Source of the DNA: Rallus limicola
Lineage: Eukaryota > Chordata > Aves > Gruiformes > Rallidae
Length of the DNA stretch: 64,000 nt
Reading direction: 5' to 3'
Assembly: GCA_022605955.1 (NCBI GenBank)
Contig: JAKCOZ010000039.1
Coordinates: forward strand, 6,195,501 to 6,259,500
A program made the position numbers and the translations under genes. The notes beneath the pieces are model-generated. The model ran no database searches. It had not been told where the DNA came from and saw nothing but the letters and a program-made list of their open reading frames with translations. Positions 38,881 to 50,537 of the stretch are shown one piece after another (position 1 is the stretch's first letter; every line of letters starts with the position of its first letter).

Positions 38881-41800
38881 TCTGTCATCACAATGCTCTT
38901 ACATACAATTGCTGGCTCCACTCAGTAAATAATCTGGAATATTAACAAGGAATTTGAAAAATAAATTCAGAATGTGGAGATGAAATAAAATAGTCTGAAC
39001 ACATGATAAATCACCAAAATGCAGGTATCTTTTTAGTCAGTAGATGTATTCTTGTATTTTGTCTGCCTTTCTGTATTTTAATTTTCATTTGTTTTAATTT
39101 TAAAGCTCATATACATATAATTTCTGTTTACAGATCATCGATAAGGATAAAGCATTTAACCTGTTCACACAAGCAGTACTATTACTCTGCTTACACTACT
39201 TGATCCTCTGGGCAGGAAGCTGGTTTTGAGCATTGTCAATACCCTTTTTCCTTGGCTTCTAATTCTATCTAGCACATGCTCTTCAGGTATGTATAGCCTT
39301 GTAGATAGGGGGAAACACTCTGCATTCAAAACACATGTAGTTTATTTTAAGTCACGTATAGATAAGGAGTTTATTACTTGACAACATATTTGAAAAAGTC
39401 TGATTCCTAAACAAAACCAGAACTTTGATGATGAATTTTACTATCTGTGGTTAACAGCCTATTTTTACTATGATAAGTAAAGCCTGTTAGTAATAAAAGT
39501 GAAACCTAGTATCTATGCTGTGATAATGGAACCCTAAAATGAAATTAGTTAGTGATATTAAAAAGTATCACTTGTATTTCTGCTCCAAACCTCAAGATGC
39601 TTTACTTTCCTGTACTCAAAAACAATGTTAAAGAATATGTACGGTTCATGTTACCAACATTCATGGCCTTGATTATAATGTGAATCGTTTGTGTATATGC
39701 TTTTGTTAGAGCATAAAATATGTACCATAAGAGAGTGAGGATATTGAAGGAATGGAGATCGTTTGCCTCTTCAGAATACTAAGAGGATTCAGTCTATTCA
39801 GAACACTGGCTAGCATGTCTGTTCTTTGTAAGAGATTCAATTTGAAGGATGATGAGAAAACCGTATATTACTGTGATAATCTGTTAGCTACTTAAGGACT
39901 TATGTGTTCATATCAAAGAGTAATTAAAATCCTCAAATTAAAGTGTTTATCTTCCAGTGTTTTTTCTTGCATTGGGTCTGTGAGAGGAAAGGCTGTTAAC
40001 ATTTGCAAATGGACATTTTATTGTACCTTCTTCCCTCAACTTGTGTTAGAAACTTTTCAATTATTAGAAGCAGCTGTATTAAAAATGTGAGTACTGTACA
40101 GAGGATCGAGTGGCTTTCACTCAGTTAACCTCCCAGAGAGGAAGATCTAAGGAAGAGAAGCAGCACCCCTTCACTTCTGTAGCTCGCTCAATCTTGTTAT
40201 CGTGACATAGAACCAAGGGTTTGCAGTGTAACTTTTCTGTTTAAGACTGCACTTGAATCCTTTAGATTTATCTGGCTTTGTTTTATGTGTTTGGTTGGGT
40301 TTGCTTTTGTTTTTTCTTTTAAAGCAGGAGACACCTATTTATGCTATTTGAGAATTAACTTAGAAAGAGACCACCAAAGCCTTAAGACTTTTATAATACA
40401 AGCCGGTCTGGAGAAAGATTGTTGTCAGCTTGAATGGAATTATTCAAGAATATGATTCATATACCACTGCACCTTTATATTATTACAGTTTATACAGAAG
40501 AACAGGATAGGTCAGAGAAGCTTTTGGAGGAACATGTCTAGCAAATAAATTCAGACTGTTTAACCCACACTTTTTTACAAGGATACGAAAGCTCAATTCC
40601 TGGATAGAAGTGAAATACTGCTTTTAAAAGGCCTCTGAAACCTGGGTGACTCGACTTCTCATGAAAGTCAAAGAAGTCGTTTATGATCCAAGATGTTTCA
40701 TGAAGAGACAGTAATGGTTCTAAATTGTGAGATGCCCTAATGATTTGAACAAACTGATAAATATGAAAAAACTGCTCAGGCTCCTTCTCCCTACTGTCGA
40801 AATCTAAGGCTGTCTGGTTTTACTTGTCAGATCTTGCTTTTCAACTTGTATATAAATGTAATAATTTTTGTAATTCAACATGCACATTTATATTTATAGT
40901 TTGGAGTTATAAAATGCAAACTATATTTTCAGCTTTTCCATTTCATATTTTATTGAACGGTTTAAAAATATTTTTTGCTGACTAAAGACAATATTTACTT
41001 AACCAGATGGGATTTATTATGATGAGAAATTTAGTTTTCCTGCAAATCTTCAGAGGCCCAGTGCAGCTACCACAGAAATCAAACCCCAACAAGGTGCCTT
41101 TGTCTATTTTGGATAGCGTGATACTCAGAAAAATACAGAGCTAATAATATAGAAGGGTCTAAACCCCAGTTTCAAAGGTGTCAGTGAATTTATCATTTAA
41201 TAGTTTTGAAAATATTCCTTACAGATTAAGTAAGATCTTTTAGAAATGGGAAGAATAATTAAAGTGCAGTTAGGAAGAAAAAAAATGCAGTTTGATTAAG
41301 TGAGGTAAACAACCATATACAGGAAAACTGGAATGATGTAATACTTATTTAAGTTGGCAGGAGAATGTATAACTGGAGTTCGAATTGGGAAAACATGGTG
41401 TGCAGTTATTCTGAGTTATCCTATTTTAGCAGATTTAATAATGTTTTAAAGTGGTGGTAATCCCCTTATTTAACATAACTGCAATTGGACTGGACACAGT
41501 GGTAGAAACGGTACTTCAGAAGGACAGACCTGTGGTTGGATAGAGGTTGGATGGTACAAGTTGTTACCATTTGAGAGTGTGGAAGTTTTTTAGCCAATTT
41601 CGAGAAATAAATAAGAAAATGTCAGAATTAAGAAAGTGTTTTCTCTGGAGTACTAGAAAGTGTATTTGCATGTAGTTTGGGGCTCTACAGACTAATACCA
41701 TGATGTGCAGTAACAGTATAAAGAGATGGCTGCTTTCTTAATGCATTTTGTGTGTGCATTCATTTCTATAGCCCAAATTTCCATAGAAGTTGGCCAAAGC

Positions 41801-42106
41801 ACAGAGAATTATTTTAATGTCCCAATTTTATAAAGAGCATGAATAACTCATCTGGGATGTTTTTGGCTGCTGCTTTGAGTGGTTGTGGAGATGGATTTCA
41901 TTGCTAGTGTGTATTTGCTCCATGAGTGCAAAGCAGAGTCCGTTAGAAGGTATCAGCAGACTACTGCTTGAAGCACCCTCATGTAAACTGCCCTCAGGGC
42001 ATTAAATAGTGACATAAATGCAAACATTCATGATTTCATTATTTCCTTTATACCACAAAGATGGAAATATTGCAGTATATGTTCTGTGTGAATCATTTGA
42101 TTTTAT
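38881..42106. other. AT-rich non-coding sequence, no gene
   Basis: No gene is recognised. A plus-strand segment at 39957-40086 has a fair acceptor (TTATCTTCCAG) and a weak donor (AAAAT|gtgagt). 40845-41045 holds motif-rich AT sequence listed separately. The rest shows nothing I can name. Confidence 0.55.
40845..41045. promoter_or_regulatory. AT-rich complex stretch, possible conserved element
   Basis: A 200-bp segment of non-repetitive AT-rich sequence contains TTTATATTTATAGTTTGGAG, AATATTTTTTGCTGACTAAAG and GATGGGATTTATTATGATGAG. TGACTAA is AP-1-like. The texture resembles conserved non-coding elements, but this is an impression only. Confidence 0.15.
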
Positions 42107-42275
42107 ATCATAGAATCATAGAATTGTAGAATGCATTAGGCTGGAAGGGACCTCTAAAGGTCATCCAGTCCAACCACCTCTGCAGTAAGCAGGGACGTCT
42201 TCATTAGATCAGGTCACTCAGAGCCCTCACCTTGAATATCTCCAGGGATGGGGCCTCCACTACCCCTCTGGGCAA
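42107..42275 (-). mobile_element. CR1 LINE 3' end fragment, reverse orientation
   Basis: TCATAGAATCATAGAATTGT, then GGCTGGAAGGGACCTCTAAA, GGTCATCCAGTCCAACCACC, TGAATATCTCCAGGGATGGG and CCACTACCCCTCTGGGCAA are textbook avian CR1 3'-end text read in reverse. This is the least diverged copy in the window, about 169 bp, 5'-truncated. Confidence 0.96.
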
Positions 42276-45200
42276 TATGTAATAATGTAATGAATTTCAT
42301 GCAGTAAATAAAGTCTCCTTATGACCACTAGCAAAATACAGTTTGAGTTAACATACATGGATAAAGGAGCCATAAGTTACTGGTGTTTAAGATTTTCCCT
42401 AATGTGATTCTTAAGAGATCAAGATGTTCCGTAGTAACATTTCCTTTTTCCAAGAGGAAGCATACAGCAGGGGAGGAAGAAGACTTTCCTTGAACAGACA
42501 TCAATTTATTTCTAAATTCCACAATTAAACCTATAGTTATGATTTAAGACTCTTATTCAGTGTCCTAAAAGCTGTGATTCCCAAGGTTTTGGGATGTACT
42601 CATTACAAGGGTCTTGGCAGGGAAGTCAGATGGAGGCAAGAGGAGCATGATTCCCAGCACAAGTTGCTGCCCATGCACATAGCGAGGGATAAAAGATTCA
42701 TCAGCAATATGGCATGTCTTTGATTCATGTATTTTAAAGTCTGGGGCCTGAAAAGACCTAATTTATTACTTGCATGCTGCCTGCAAGGACCTTGATAGCG
42801 ACTGGCTTTGTGTTGAGTGCCCTATGTATTTATAGCCCCAATAGTAGGGATTGTTTTTGTATTTTCAGTGCTGTGTTGTACATAGTGCTGAGTGACTTGC
42901 TGGTCTCGTGGCTCTTCTCTCTCTCATTCTCTAACAAGCTCTCTGGCTTATTAGAAACAGTAAACACCAGAAATAGATTCCCTTCTATGACGGATTGCCG
43001 AAGCAAATGCACCATTACGAATCAGTGACAGAGCCTTCTGTATCTACAACTCTGCAGAGAGGGTGAGGGGGCTAGCACTTCAGTGTCAACTATCAGTGCC
43101 TCAGCACTTTCATTTGCTATTTCAAATTTAGACTGGACTAGTATCCGTAATCTCCTAACCAATCACTAATCCTCAGGGATTTTGAACTGCCAGCCTGCAA
43201 GATGTCTATTTTTACATAGGGGTCCACGCAGAAGAGAAAAGACATTGGATGCTTCATAGGAACCCTGAACTACATCACAGAGTGCTGCCCTTCGTTCAGG
43301 CTTTCTCCTGAACCAGGAATTTTCTCTTGGGTTCATGTTTCCCCTGCCTCCTCCCAGGAAAAGTAGCCATCATCACAGCCTTTCTCAGAAGATAAAGGAC
43401 TGTAGTGCAGTACCACAACAGATGATCGATTCAGGTCACACAGGTCTAAAACTATATGATCAACGGTTCTCAGACTTACAAAACCAACAACATTGATTTG
43501 AAACACTTGGTTATGGTTTTGCTGTTATACGTCATATTATCAAGAGCTTTTTACTTCCCAGAGGAGAGATCCTAGACAGTAACAGGTCAATTAAATCAGC
43601 TTCTAGGTCATCTTTTAAGATCTCTGAAAACATCTCAGCATTTATAGTCTCTCACAAAACATTCTGTACTTTATCTACATTATACACAAAGTTGACTGAA
43701 ACCACAGCCTTGCAACTACCTGGTACATTAAACTCTGAGCAAATGATACTCAGTACAGTGTTGTCGTTGTACCTTAGTGGACATAGAGTCTTGGTGACAG
43801 ACAGGTCTATTCAGAATAGGGATTTGCTCACACTCAGAATCTCTGTGGTGCTCAGGGGGTGCTTTGTCTCCATATAAAGATCCTAAAGTTGGGACCCTCT
43901 GCTTTGAACACAAAGTAACATTTGAGTTTATTTTTCAGGCACTTCCCAAGCAAGTGCTGATAGTCAATTGTGATAATTAATTACATGTTTTGTCGACAAG
44001 CCCATGAAGGGCAAGACCATCTTCAGGGAACTTCTATGTGACATATGGCTCTGAATGAAGCCAGCCAAAACCAGGCAACATTTGGGGTTAGGGTTGGTAA
44101 CCTCAGAGGCTCTGAGCCTTCCTGACCTTCAGCATATCTAACCACCATGGCAGGGAGTCAACAGCAGTATCTTCTGGAGTTACCTTTTTCAAATTGGGAC
44201 TTGGTCACAACAGACACAAATAGATGTGCCTTTCTAACTAGAGGACTGCTGAGAACTCCTGAAAAAAAGAGTTTTGTTTGTTTGTTTAATAACATGGTGT
44301 TTGTAAGCTTTTTCTTTTTTTTTTAACCTTTCTTTGTGTCTTGTGAAACTTTCAGTACAGCCTCTTTTCCTGCTTAACCAAACATACTCTTCTGAAATAA
44401 TAATCGCAACCTGCAGCCAAACCCTGTATGATTGTAGCTGATAGACTGGGCGTTGCCTAGGTGAAATCTGCTGACAGAAACTGTTTTGCAATAGTACAGG
44501 TCATTTTGTGTCAAATGGAGCCACTTTGACTAGCCTTACTCACAAACCTAAATGAAAAGACTCTCTGTTTGAGTACCCTAGCATCATCAGTCTCCCTTAA
44601 CCTCCTCTACTTCAGTAGTACAGGACTGTTAATAGCTGTGATACAAACTGAAGTTCACATTTTTCTGCAATAGCTACTGATCTTCTTCTGTGCAGGGATA
44701 CAACGGACCTTACCTTGTAGTAAGATTTCTGAAAGGCCTTTGTTTATATGTTTACCTAAGCATGGAGACCTGTCTTGCCTATCCATAGAAGTTTTTCACT
44801 TGTAGAAATTGGGCTTTCCTGCATGTTTGAGAGATTCCTGTGCCTTCTGAAACACATAGCAGGGAAAACGAAGTATACTGCATGGGTTATGAATCTCCCA
44901 CTGAATTAATAGGAAATTCTCACAAGCTTCTGCTGTTTTAAGTGTGACGTTAACTGCGCCTGCTTAAGGTCTACTGCCAAGCTCTAGGAACAACACCCTC
45001 ATCTTTTAGAGGAAGCTTGAACTACATTATCTTCAGTTTTCTCCTTCACTTTTCGGATAAAGTTTACAATGATTCCTTAAGCTTTAGTTCTTTGCAAGTA
45101 ATTTTCTTAGAATAGGTCTGATTTCTGTGGATTGGCAAATTTTCTTCTCTTCATTTCCACTCCCTACTATTCTTTTAGATTCTGCTTGCAGAAAGACCAG

Positions 45201-46899
45201 CAGGGTTTTAAGAGCACAATATGCATGACTGCATCTTTTCCTCTAATGCATCTTCCTTAACAGTGGGAAAGAATGGCTCTCTCAGAATGTGCTCATCTAA
45301 GCTTCCAGTTCCCCAGGATCTTGGAAGGACTTCTGTGCAATAGCAGCTTCAGCATCTGCCACAGATAGCAGGCAAACTGGTGGTTGATTGGCAGAGCTAC
45401 GAAGAAATAGATTTCCAGCACAGGAGCAAAGGACTCTTCTTCAGAGACTTTAATTACAGCATCCCTCTAATGCTCCTTCAAAACAGCAATAAATGGTTTA
45501 AAATCACATGTGAAAAATGATGGACAGCCATCAACTTTTCACCTTCTCAAGCAATAAAAAGAATGAGTGTGCTCATTTTGTTTAAGGCAACTTCAAAGCA
45601 AGTAATACAATAAATTATATTGGTTTATACATCCATGGGTAAGATACTCATGACATTCTTTGCGTAGACAGTATGAATGAAAGAAATTCACATGGATTTA
45701 AGGAGAGACTGCACAAGACCTTGGAAGAGAGATCTAGTAAAGGTCACTGACTAGACAAACCACATCAGGCTCGGGAAACCTCCTGAGCTAAAACCAAGTT
45801 GGATGCCGGAAGCCGTGGGCAGTATCAAATGTGCTTGTCCTCATCCTTCTGTTCTCTGGAAGAGTACTTGGGAAAGGATTGGCTTATGTCTGCTGTTGGA
45901 GATAGTTTAACTGGGCCAAGAGTATGCCCGGCTTGAACCAGTCTGACCTCTCTCGTATTCTTACGATACAGGCTATTTAGGAATCTTGGCCTACTCACAG
46001 TCTTTGCAAAAATGAAACAAAATACTTTCAGGACTTTCCCCTCTTTCAATTTGACCAACTAAAACCAACCTTAGTCAGTTTTCTTCCCTTTTACTGCACT
46101 GCCAGGTTTGCTAACTGCGTAGTTTGTGGTATTTCAAAGATGTTATGGCAAATGTAAATGAAATGGCTCTACCTCATCTCTTTTTCCTCACTCAATCATT
46201 TCCTTACCTAAACCAAACTTTCTTCACCTTTATACCTTTAGAACTTTTTGCTACCATTGTAATTTTGCGTAGTGACTTCTTGTTCTCTATGCTGGCCTTC
46301 AGAACCTCTCCACTGCAGAGAGGAAATCTCACCAAAGACAAAAGCAAGAAAAAAAATAATAGACAACCCATGGGCTAGTGTTGTTTCTATCACAGTGAGT
46401 TGTGATGAGCAATTTTATTCTAATCCTTGCCAAGTGAACAAATTGAATCCACAAATCTGTAATGCCAAATCTGTAATTCATGTTCCACAATTCAGCAAGG
46501 CAGGATCACAACCTTTGGCTTTCTCAGAAATAACTTTCCTTCTCTTCCTTTCAACTTGGGGAGCTGTCCTGAGAGTAGGTTTATCCTCCTAAGTCACTTA
46601 GCAAGGGCAAGGGAATTCAATGGGAAGTCTCTATATTTAGCAGAGATTAAGGTGGTCGATGCTTATGTATGTTCAGTTCTATGGTTAGCTTAACGTCCTT
46701 CCAATGTTCAGTGGTGAACACAGCTAGAGCTGGAGGAGGAGGGGAATAGGAAGGGATGGAGCAACAAGGGAGGATCCTTTCACCTCTACCTCCTGGTGCT
46801 GCATCTGAACAGCCAGTGCTAAACAGGGGAAAAAAAAGGAAAAAAAATATAGCCTCTCCTTTTTACTTTTAACACCTCAGGTGTTGAGCAAATGATGGC
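42276..46899. other. Non-coding sequence, no gene
   Basis: No gene is recognised. Somewhat less AT-rich than the flanks between 43.0 and 46.6 kb, with several short frames (for example 46124-46378 and 46272-46592 overlapping on the plus strand, and 45825-46058 minus) that match no family I know. Minus-strand donor-like sites near 44710 and 46205 lack convincing acceptors. Confidence 0.5.
44451..44467. promoter_or_regulatory. RFX X-box-like site
   Basis: CGTTGCCTAGGTGAAAT closely resembles the RFX X-box pattern (GTTGCC, 0-3 nt spacer, GGTGAA-like second half). It is isolated from any promoter I can see, so function is doubtful. Confidence 0.2.
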
Positions 46900-47110
46900 A
46901 AACCTCTGTGCCAGGGCTCTGTCTCTTTAACTTTATATGTACACCAGCAGGCACAGTAGGAGCCCATTCTGCATAAATGGATGATAAATCAGAAAGGAAG
47001 GAATTCACATTTTCTATTACTTGTGTGGCCTCCTGGAGCGATTAATATATGTTTAATGAGTTCTGTATGTACGCTTTATTTAAATTAAATGTTTCTTTTT
47101 TAACAAGACC
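46900..47110. promoter_or_regulatory. Complex AT-rich stretch with homeobox-type motifs
   Basis: Contains CTCTTTAACTTTATATGTAC, GCATAAATGGATGATAAATC, GCGATTAATATATGTTTAATG and TTATTTAAATTAAATG. TAAT cores are dense, there is no simple repetition, and no transposon is recognised. This suggests a candidate conserved non-coding or enhancer element. Conservation cannot be seen here. Confidence 0.25.
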
Positions 47111-47574
47111 ACTTAAGATTAAATATGGAAGTAGGGCAGCCCATATTAAGGTTAAGTTTACTATAGTATTTTAAAATAACACAATAAAAATTCTATGCAA
47201 CACATTTTTTAATGCCAAAGTTTTAGAGAAAGTGAAAGCTCAGAAGGGCTGGAAGTCGCTGGTGGAACACTTGGAGCTACAACCTACAGAATGCTGAACC
47301 TGCTTCCCATAGCTTTTTTCCTTTTAATGTACTCACCCACTTGATATTAATGACTAGTGCATTCAAAATTGAAAAATCCACTGGGGAATGAAAATTTTTT
47401 TGGTCAGGTCCATGTAAGGGATTGAGATGTACTAGTTCTATGCCTTGAAGGTCATGCTGACCAGAAGCAATCACTTAAGTTTACCAGCTAACAGTGATTA
47501 GTCCTTGTTGAATAAAGCGGTCCTCAGTGCAATGTGTTCTGATAATCTTTTTCCTTGCATGTTATGTACATCTA

Positions 47575-47685
47575 TCGTTGTTTAATTTAACTGATTAAAA
47601 TTTAAGTGCTCTTTGGCTACATTTTAATTGAATTCCGTCTACACACCGTTTATAAATTATAATTGGAAGATTGAATCATGTAGTA
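47575..47685. promoter_or_regulatory. TAAT-rich stretch, possible conserved element
   Basis: TTTAATTTAACTGATTAAAA, ATTTTAATTGAATTCC and ATAAATTATAATTGG lie within about 100 bp, giving at least four homeodomain-type cores. It is separated from the 46.9-47.1 kb stretch by ordinary sequence. Chance is possible given base composition. Confidence 0.2.
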
Positions 47686-47902
47686 AAGAAAAGCCATTCC
47701 ATTTTCTATCATGAAATGTAAAAATTAAGGCTCAGGGGTTAGCTACATAGATGATTAAAAAAAAAAAAGTACAGACATGAAGTAGCAATCTGGATAGCAA
47801 AAATTAATATTTTTAATAAAATCTTATTATAAAATAATCACATATAATGTTATAACTATAAAATAAAGAGGGCATTTTTAGTTGAATAAGGGCCTTTAAA
47901 AT

Positions 47903-47925
47903 AAAAAAAAAAGGGGGGGGGGGGG
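47903..47925. repeat. A10-G13 homopolymer junction
   Basis: A run of ten A passes directly into thirteen G. It is simple sequence, and its length is probably polymorphic or uncertain. Confidence 0.85.
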
Positions 47926-48119
47926 AAGCAAATGTAAACTCATACCAAAACAGACTGTGTAAGGCAAGGTCTTTCTTTTTTTCTGTTTTAAAAGGCAGTT
48001 AGAATTGATAATTTAACCCAGAGACACAAACAAATCCACCCAGTCTGCTGATAACATGCACTTGTAGTTCTGGGTCCTAAACAAACACAATATGGGCCTT
48101 GCAAGTGCTTTAGAAAGCC

Positions 48120-48420
48120 CTGGTTAATAATCGGTTGTCCAGGAGTCCCCTCTGACCTGCGCGGGCCCTCCTCCGTCTTGGAACAAAACCCCAGCAGCTG
48201 TTGCTTATAGAAGGCACCATGGAGCAGTAACGCACCCCTTGCCGCTGCCTCCGCCTCCCTCTGCTTTCCCACCGCGTGTTGTGAGAGAAACCTGCGCCTG
48301 CGACTTACCTTCAGGGCAAGCGAGCGCCAGCCGGGCAGCTGGCTTACTGGGACCTGCCTCAGAGTAAGGTAGAAGGAGATGACCCAGGGTTAGATGACCC
48401 CGGCTATCAAGCGTGTTGCC
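48120..48420 (-). promoter_or_regulatory. Small GC-rich patch with minus-strand first-exon signal
   Basis: A 300-bp island of G+C-rich, CG-containing sequence (GACCTGCGCGGGCCCTCCTC, GCGAGCGCCAGCCGGGCAGC) stands out from AT-rich flanks. On the minus strand TGCCCTGAAG|gtaagtcgc forms a near-perfect 5' splice site at 48309/48308. A leftward transcript starting around 48.35-48.42 kb with a short first exon is therefore plausible. A minus-strand frame at 47988-48272 lies downstream of that donor and would be intronic. An alternative or lncRNA promoter is the best guess. Confidence 0.35.
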
Positions 48421-50447
48421 TTGACAAATAGTAATTGCTTGACAATTGCTCTAGGATTGGAAAACATACGTTATCGTGTGCTCATGCTGTATCCACTGAT
48501 AGAGATTGTTTTCATTACGCATACTGGATATTTCTAACTCCACTGAACCTACTGATGTGTGAAAACATAGATAAGTCCAAACAAGAGGCCTCAAACTTAG
48601 AAGTTTCTCCTTTGAGTTATTACCCTGGCTAGCAGATGTCTGTCTTTAACTCGAGAATCAGTTTCTGTGCAGCATCTACAGTGGTCTTTGAAATGCCTTT
48701 TTTTTTTTTTTTTTTAATGGTGTCTTTGTTAGACCTGGAGAAGTTTCAGTGAAATATTGGATTTTTGTTCGTGGTGAACGCTACGCTATTAATTATCTCC
48801 TTGTATAGGTTTCGGCACTAAGACAGTTGGACACATTAAAGAGCAGTCCACACTCTCAGCCTGGTATTTAAGACAAATGCAGAAGTTCAGCATTGATTAT
48901 ATATTTTATACACTGTAAGAACTTGATTTTTTTTTGTTGTTTGTAGTGTAACAGAACTTCCTTTTCAAGAGTCTGCAGTTATTATTTCTTCCCCTTTCAG
49001 CAAAAGTTTTAGTGGTATTACAAACGTGAGCCTCTTGCAGTTGAAGAAGATTTTACTTTCATTGAAATGAAGGATTCCTTTCCCTGAAAAGCTGGCGAAT
49101 CTCTCCCAGAAATAATCTCTTTATGGTTTTATTTACACTTTCATACGTATCTGCTAAAGTATCGAGAAATTTCTCAGTGCATGAAAGGCTGTAGAGAGAC
49201 ATAAAAGCTAGTAGGGATAGTTTGGGGTTTTTTTGGGGGGTAGAGATTGCTACAATTAAAAAAAGGCAAGCAGCATGTGATATATAGCACTGATACGGGC
49301 TCAAGTGGTTAGAGAAGTGTGTGCTTGCTGTATTAAAAAAAGGCATCAGGAGTCTGTCAGGGGTCAGTACATGGTCACTCATGACCTCAGGGGCACAGAG
49401 AAGTAGAGTTCTTGTGACATGATTTGCAAGAGAATGTATGGGCTTTGATTCATTCATTTGCACAGCATTGGAGAGTAAATAGGATACAGCTTGCTTATTT
49501 GATGAAGACTTCAGTCATCCACCTCTGCATCTTCTATTAAACCTCTTATCTTTCCCTCCATTTCCACATGCCTTTGCATATTTCCAGTGGGCCATCCTTC
49601 TAGAATGATGGATTTTACACATGAGAAAAGGGCAGTTTAGTACTACTTGTAGATTTGTTGTCATATGACACAACTTGACATAATTTTGACGCTGACATCA
49701 TTTTGACTCTTGCTTTAAAATGAAAAGTCTGCCAGTCTGTATGTCGAAAATTAGTCTATTATTAACAGCTACAATAGCTATCTGTAGATTTATCATACAG
49801 CTGTTTTTTATGTGTAGATCTCAGGCTTTTTTCATTTTTATATTCCTGGAATGAGGTTTTGTTCCTTTCAAAAATCACAGAGCTCAGGTGGAAGTGGCTG
49901 AGCTAAGATTAAATGGCACTTACACCTCCTCACTGTTGGATTAGCCTTTTGACATTCAGCAGGCATTGCTGACTAGGCACCTTGCCTCTGGAACTATCAG
50001 TTTTGTATTTTGAAAAGACAAATGCATAGGTAAACAAAATGTTGCTGAACACTTCTTTCAGATCTCAGGTTATTTTTGAGTTTTTGTATTAGCATATGTA
50101 GCCTCAGGTCCTCCTTTAAGCATTTTTTTGTCTTGGATTCAGGTTGGGCAGTTTTTATTACTGCTCCTAAAATCAAAAAGCTGTGGGTGAAATTCTGAGT
50201 CAGGGATAGGACTGTGGTCCTCATTTAACCTTAAACCTTGACCAGAATACCCTCCATCTTCCACCTTGATACAGATTTAATATCAGCTGTGTGATCTGAC
50301 TCGAAACATCGGTAGGAACAGTACTCCGCTCAGATGGTGGGATGAAAGAGGTAGTGATTATATTCTTTAATGTGTTAATCTGGTTTATTTAAGTGTGTTC
50401 AGGAAACCATGCTGAGTTGCTTAATTTCTCTTTTGATTTATTTTCAG

Positions 50448-50537
50448 GTCTACTTTACCTGTAGTGCTGAGCTATCCTGATGGTTTGGTTTTTGTGACTC
50501 GTGTCAAGCTTGAAGCTTCTGAAACCATGTGTCAAAG
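50448..50537 (+). other. Candidate 90-nt exon (splice signals, one open frame)
   Basis: TCTCTTTTGATTTATTTTCAG precedes and GTCAAAG|gtaagttag follows, both strong plus-strand splice signals. The length is 90 nt, a multiple of three. One frame is open throughout (phase: one base, 29 codons, two bases), encoding a mixed hydrophobic/polar peptide containing LSYPDGLVFVTRV, which I do not recognise. The other two frames have stops. It may be a cassette exon of an unknown coding gene or a lncRNA exon. This is the best-looking exon by eye in the window. Confidence 0.4.

Noticed and set aside
49059..49463. 134-codon minus-strand open frame in AT-rich DNA
   Set aside because: No recognisable domain, no splice or promoter context, and a frame of this size is possible by chance in 64 kb on six frames.
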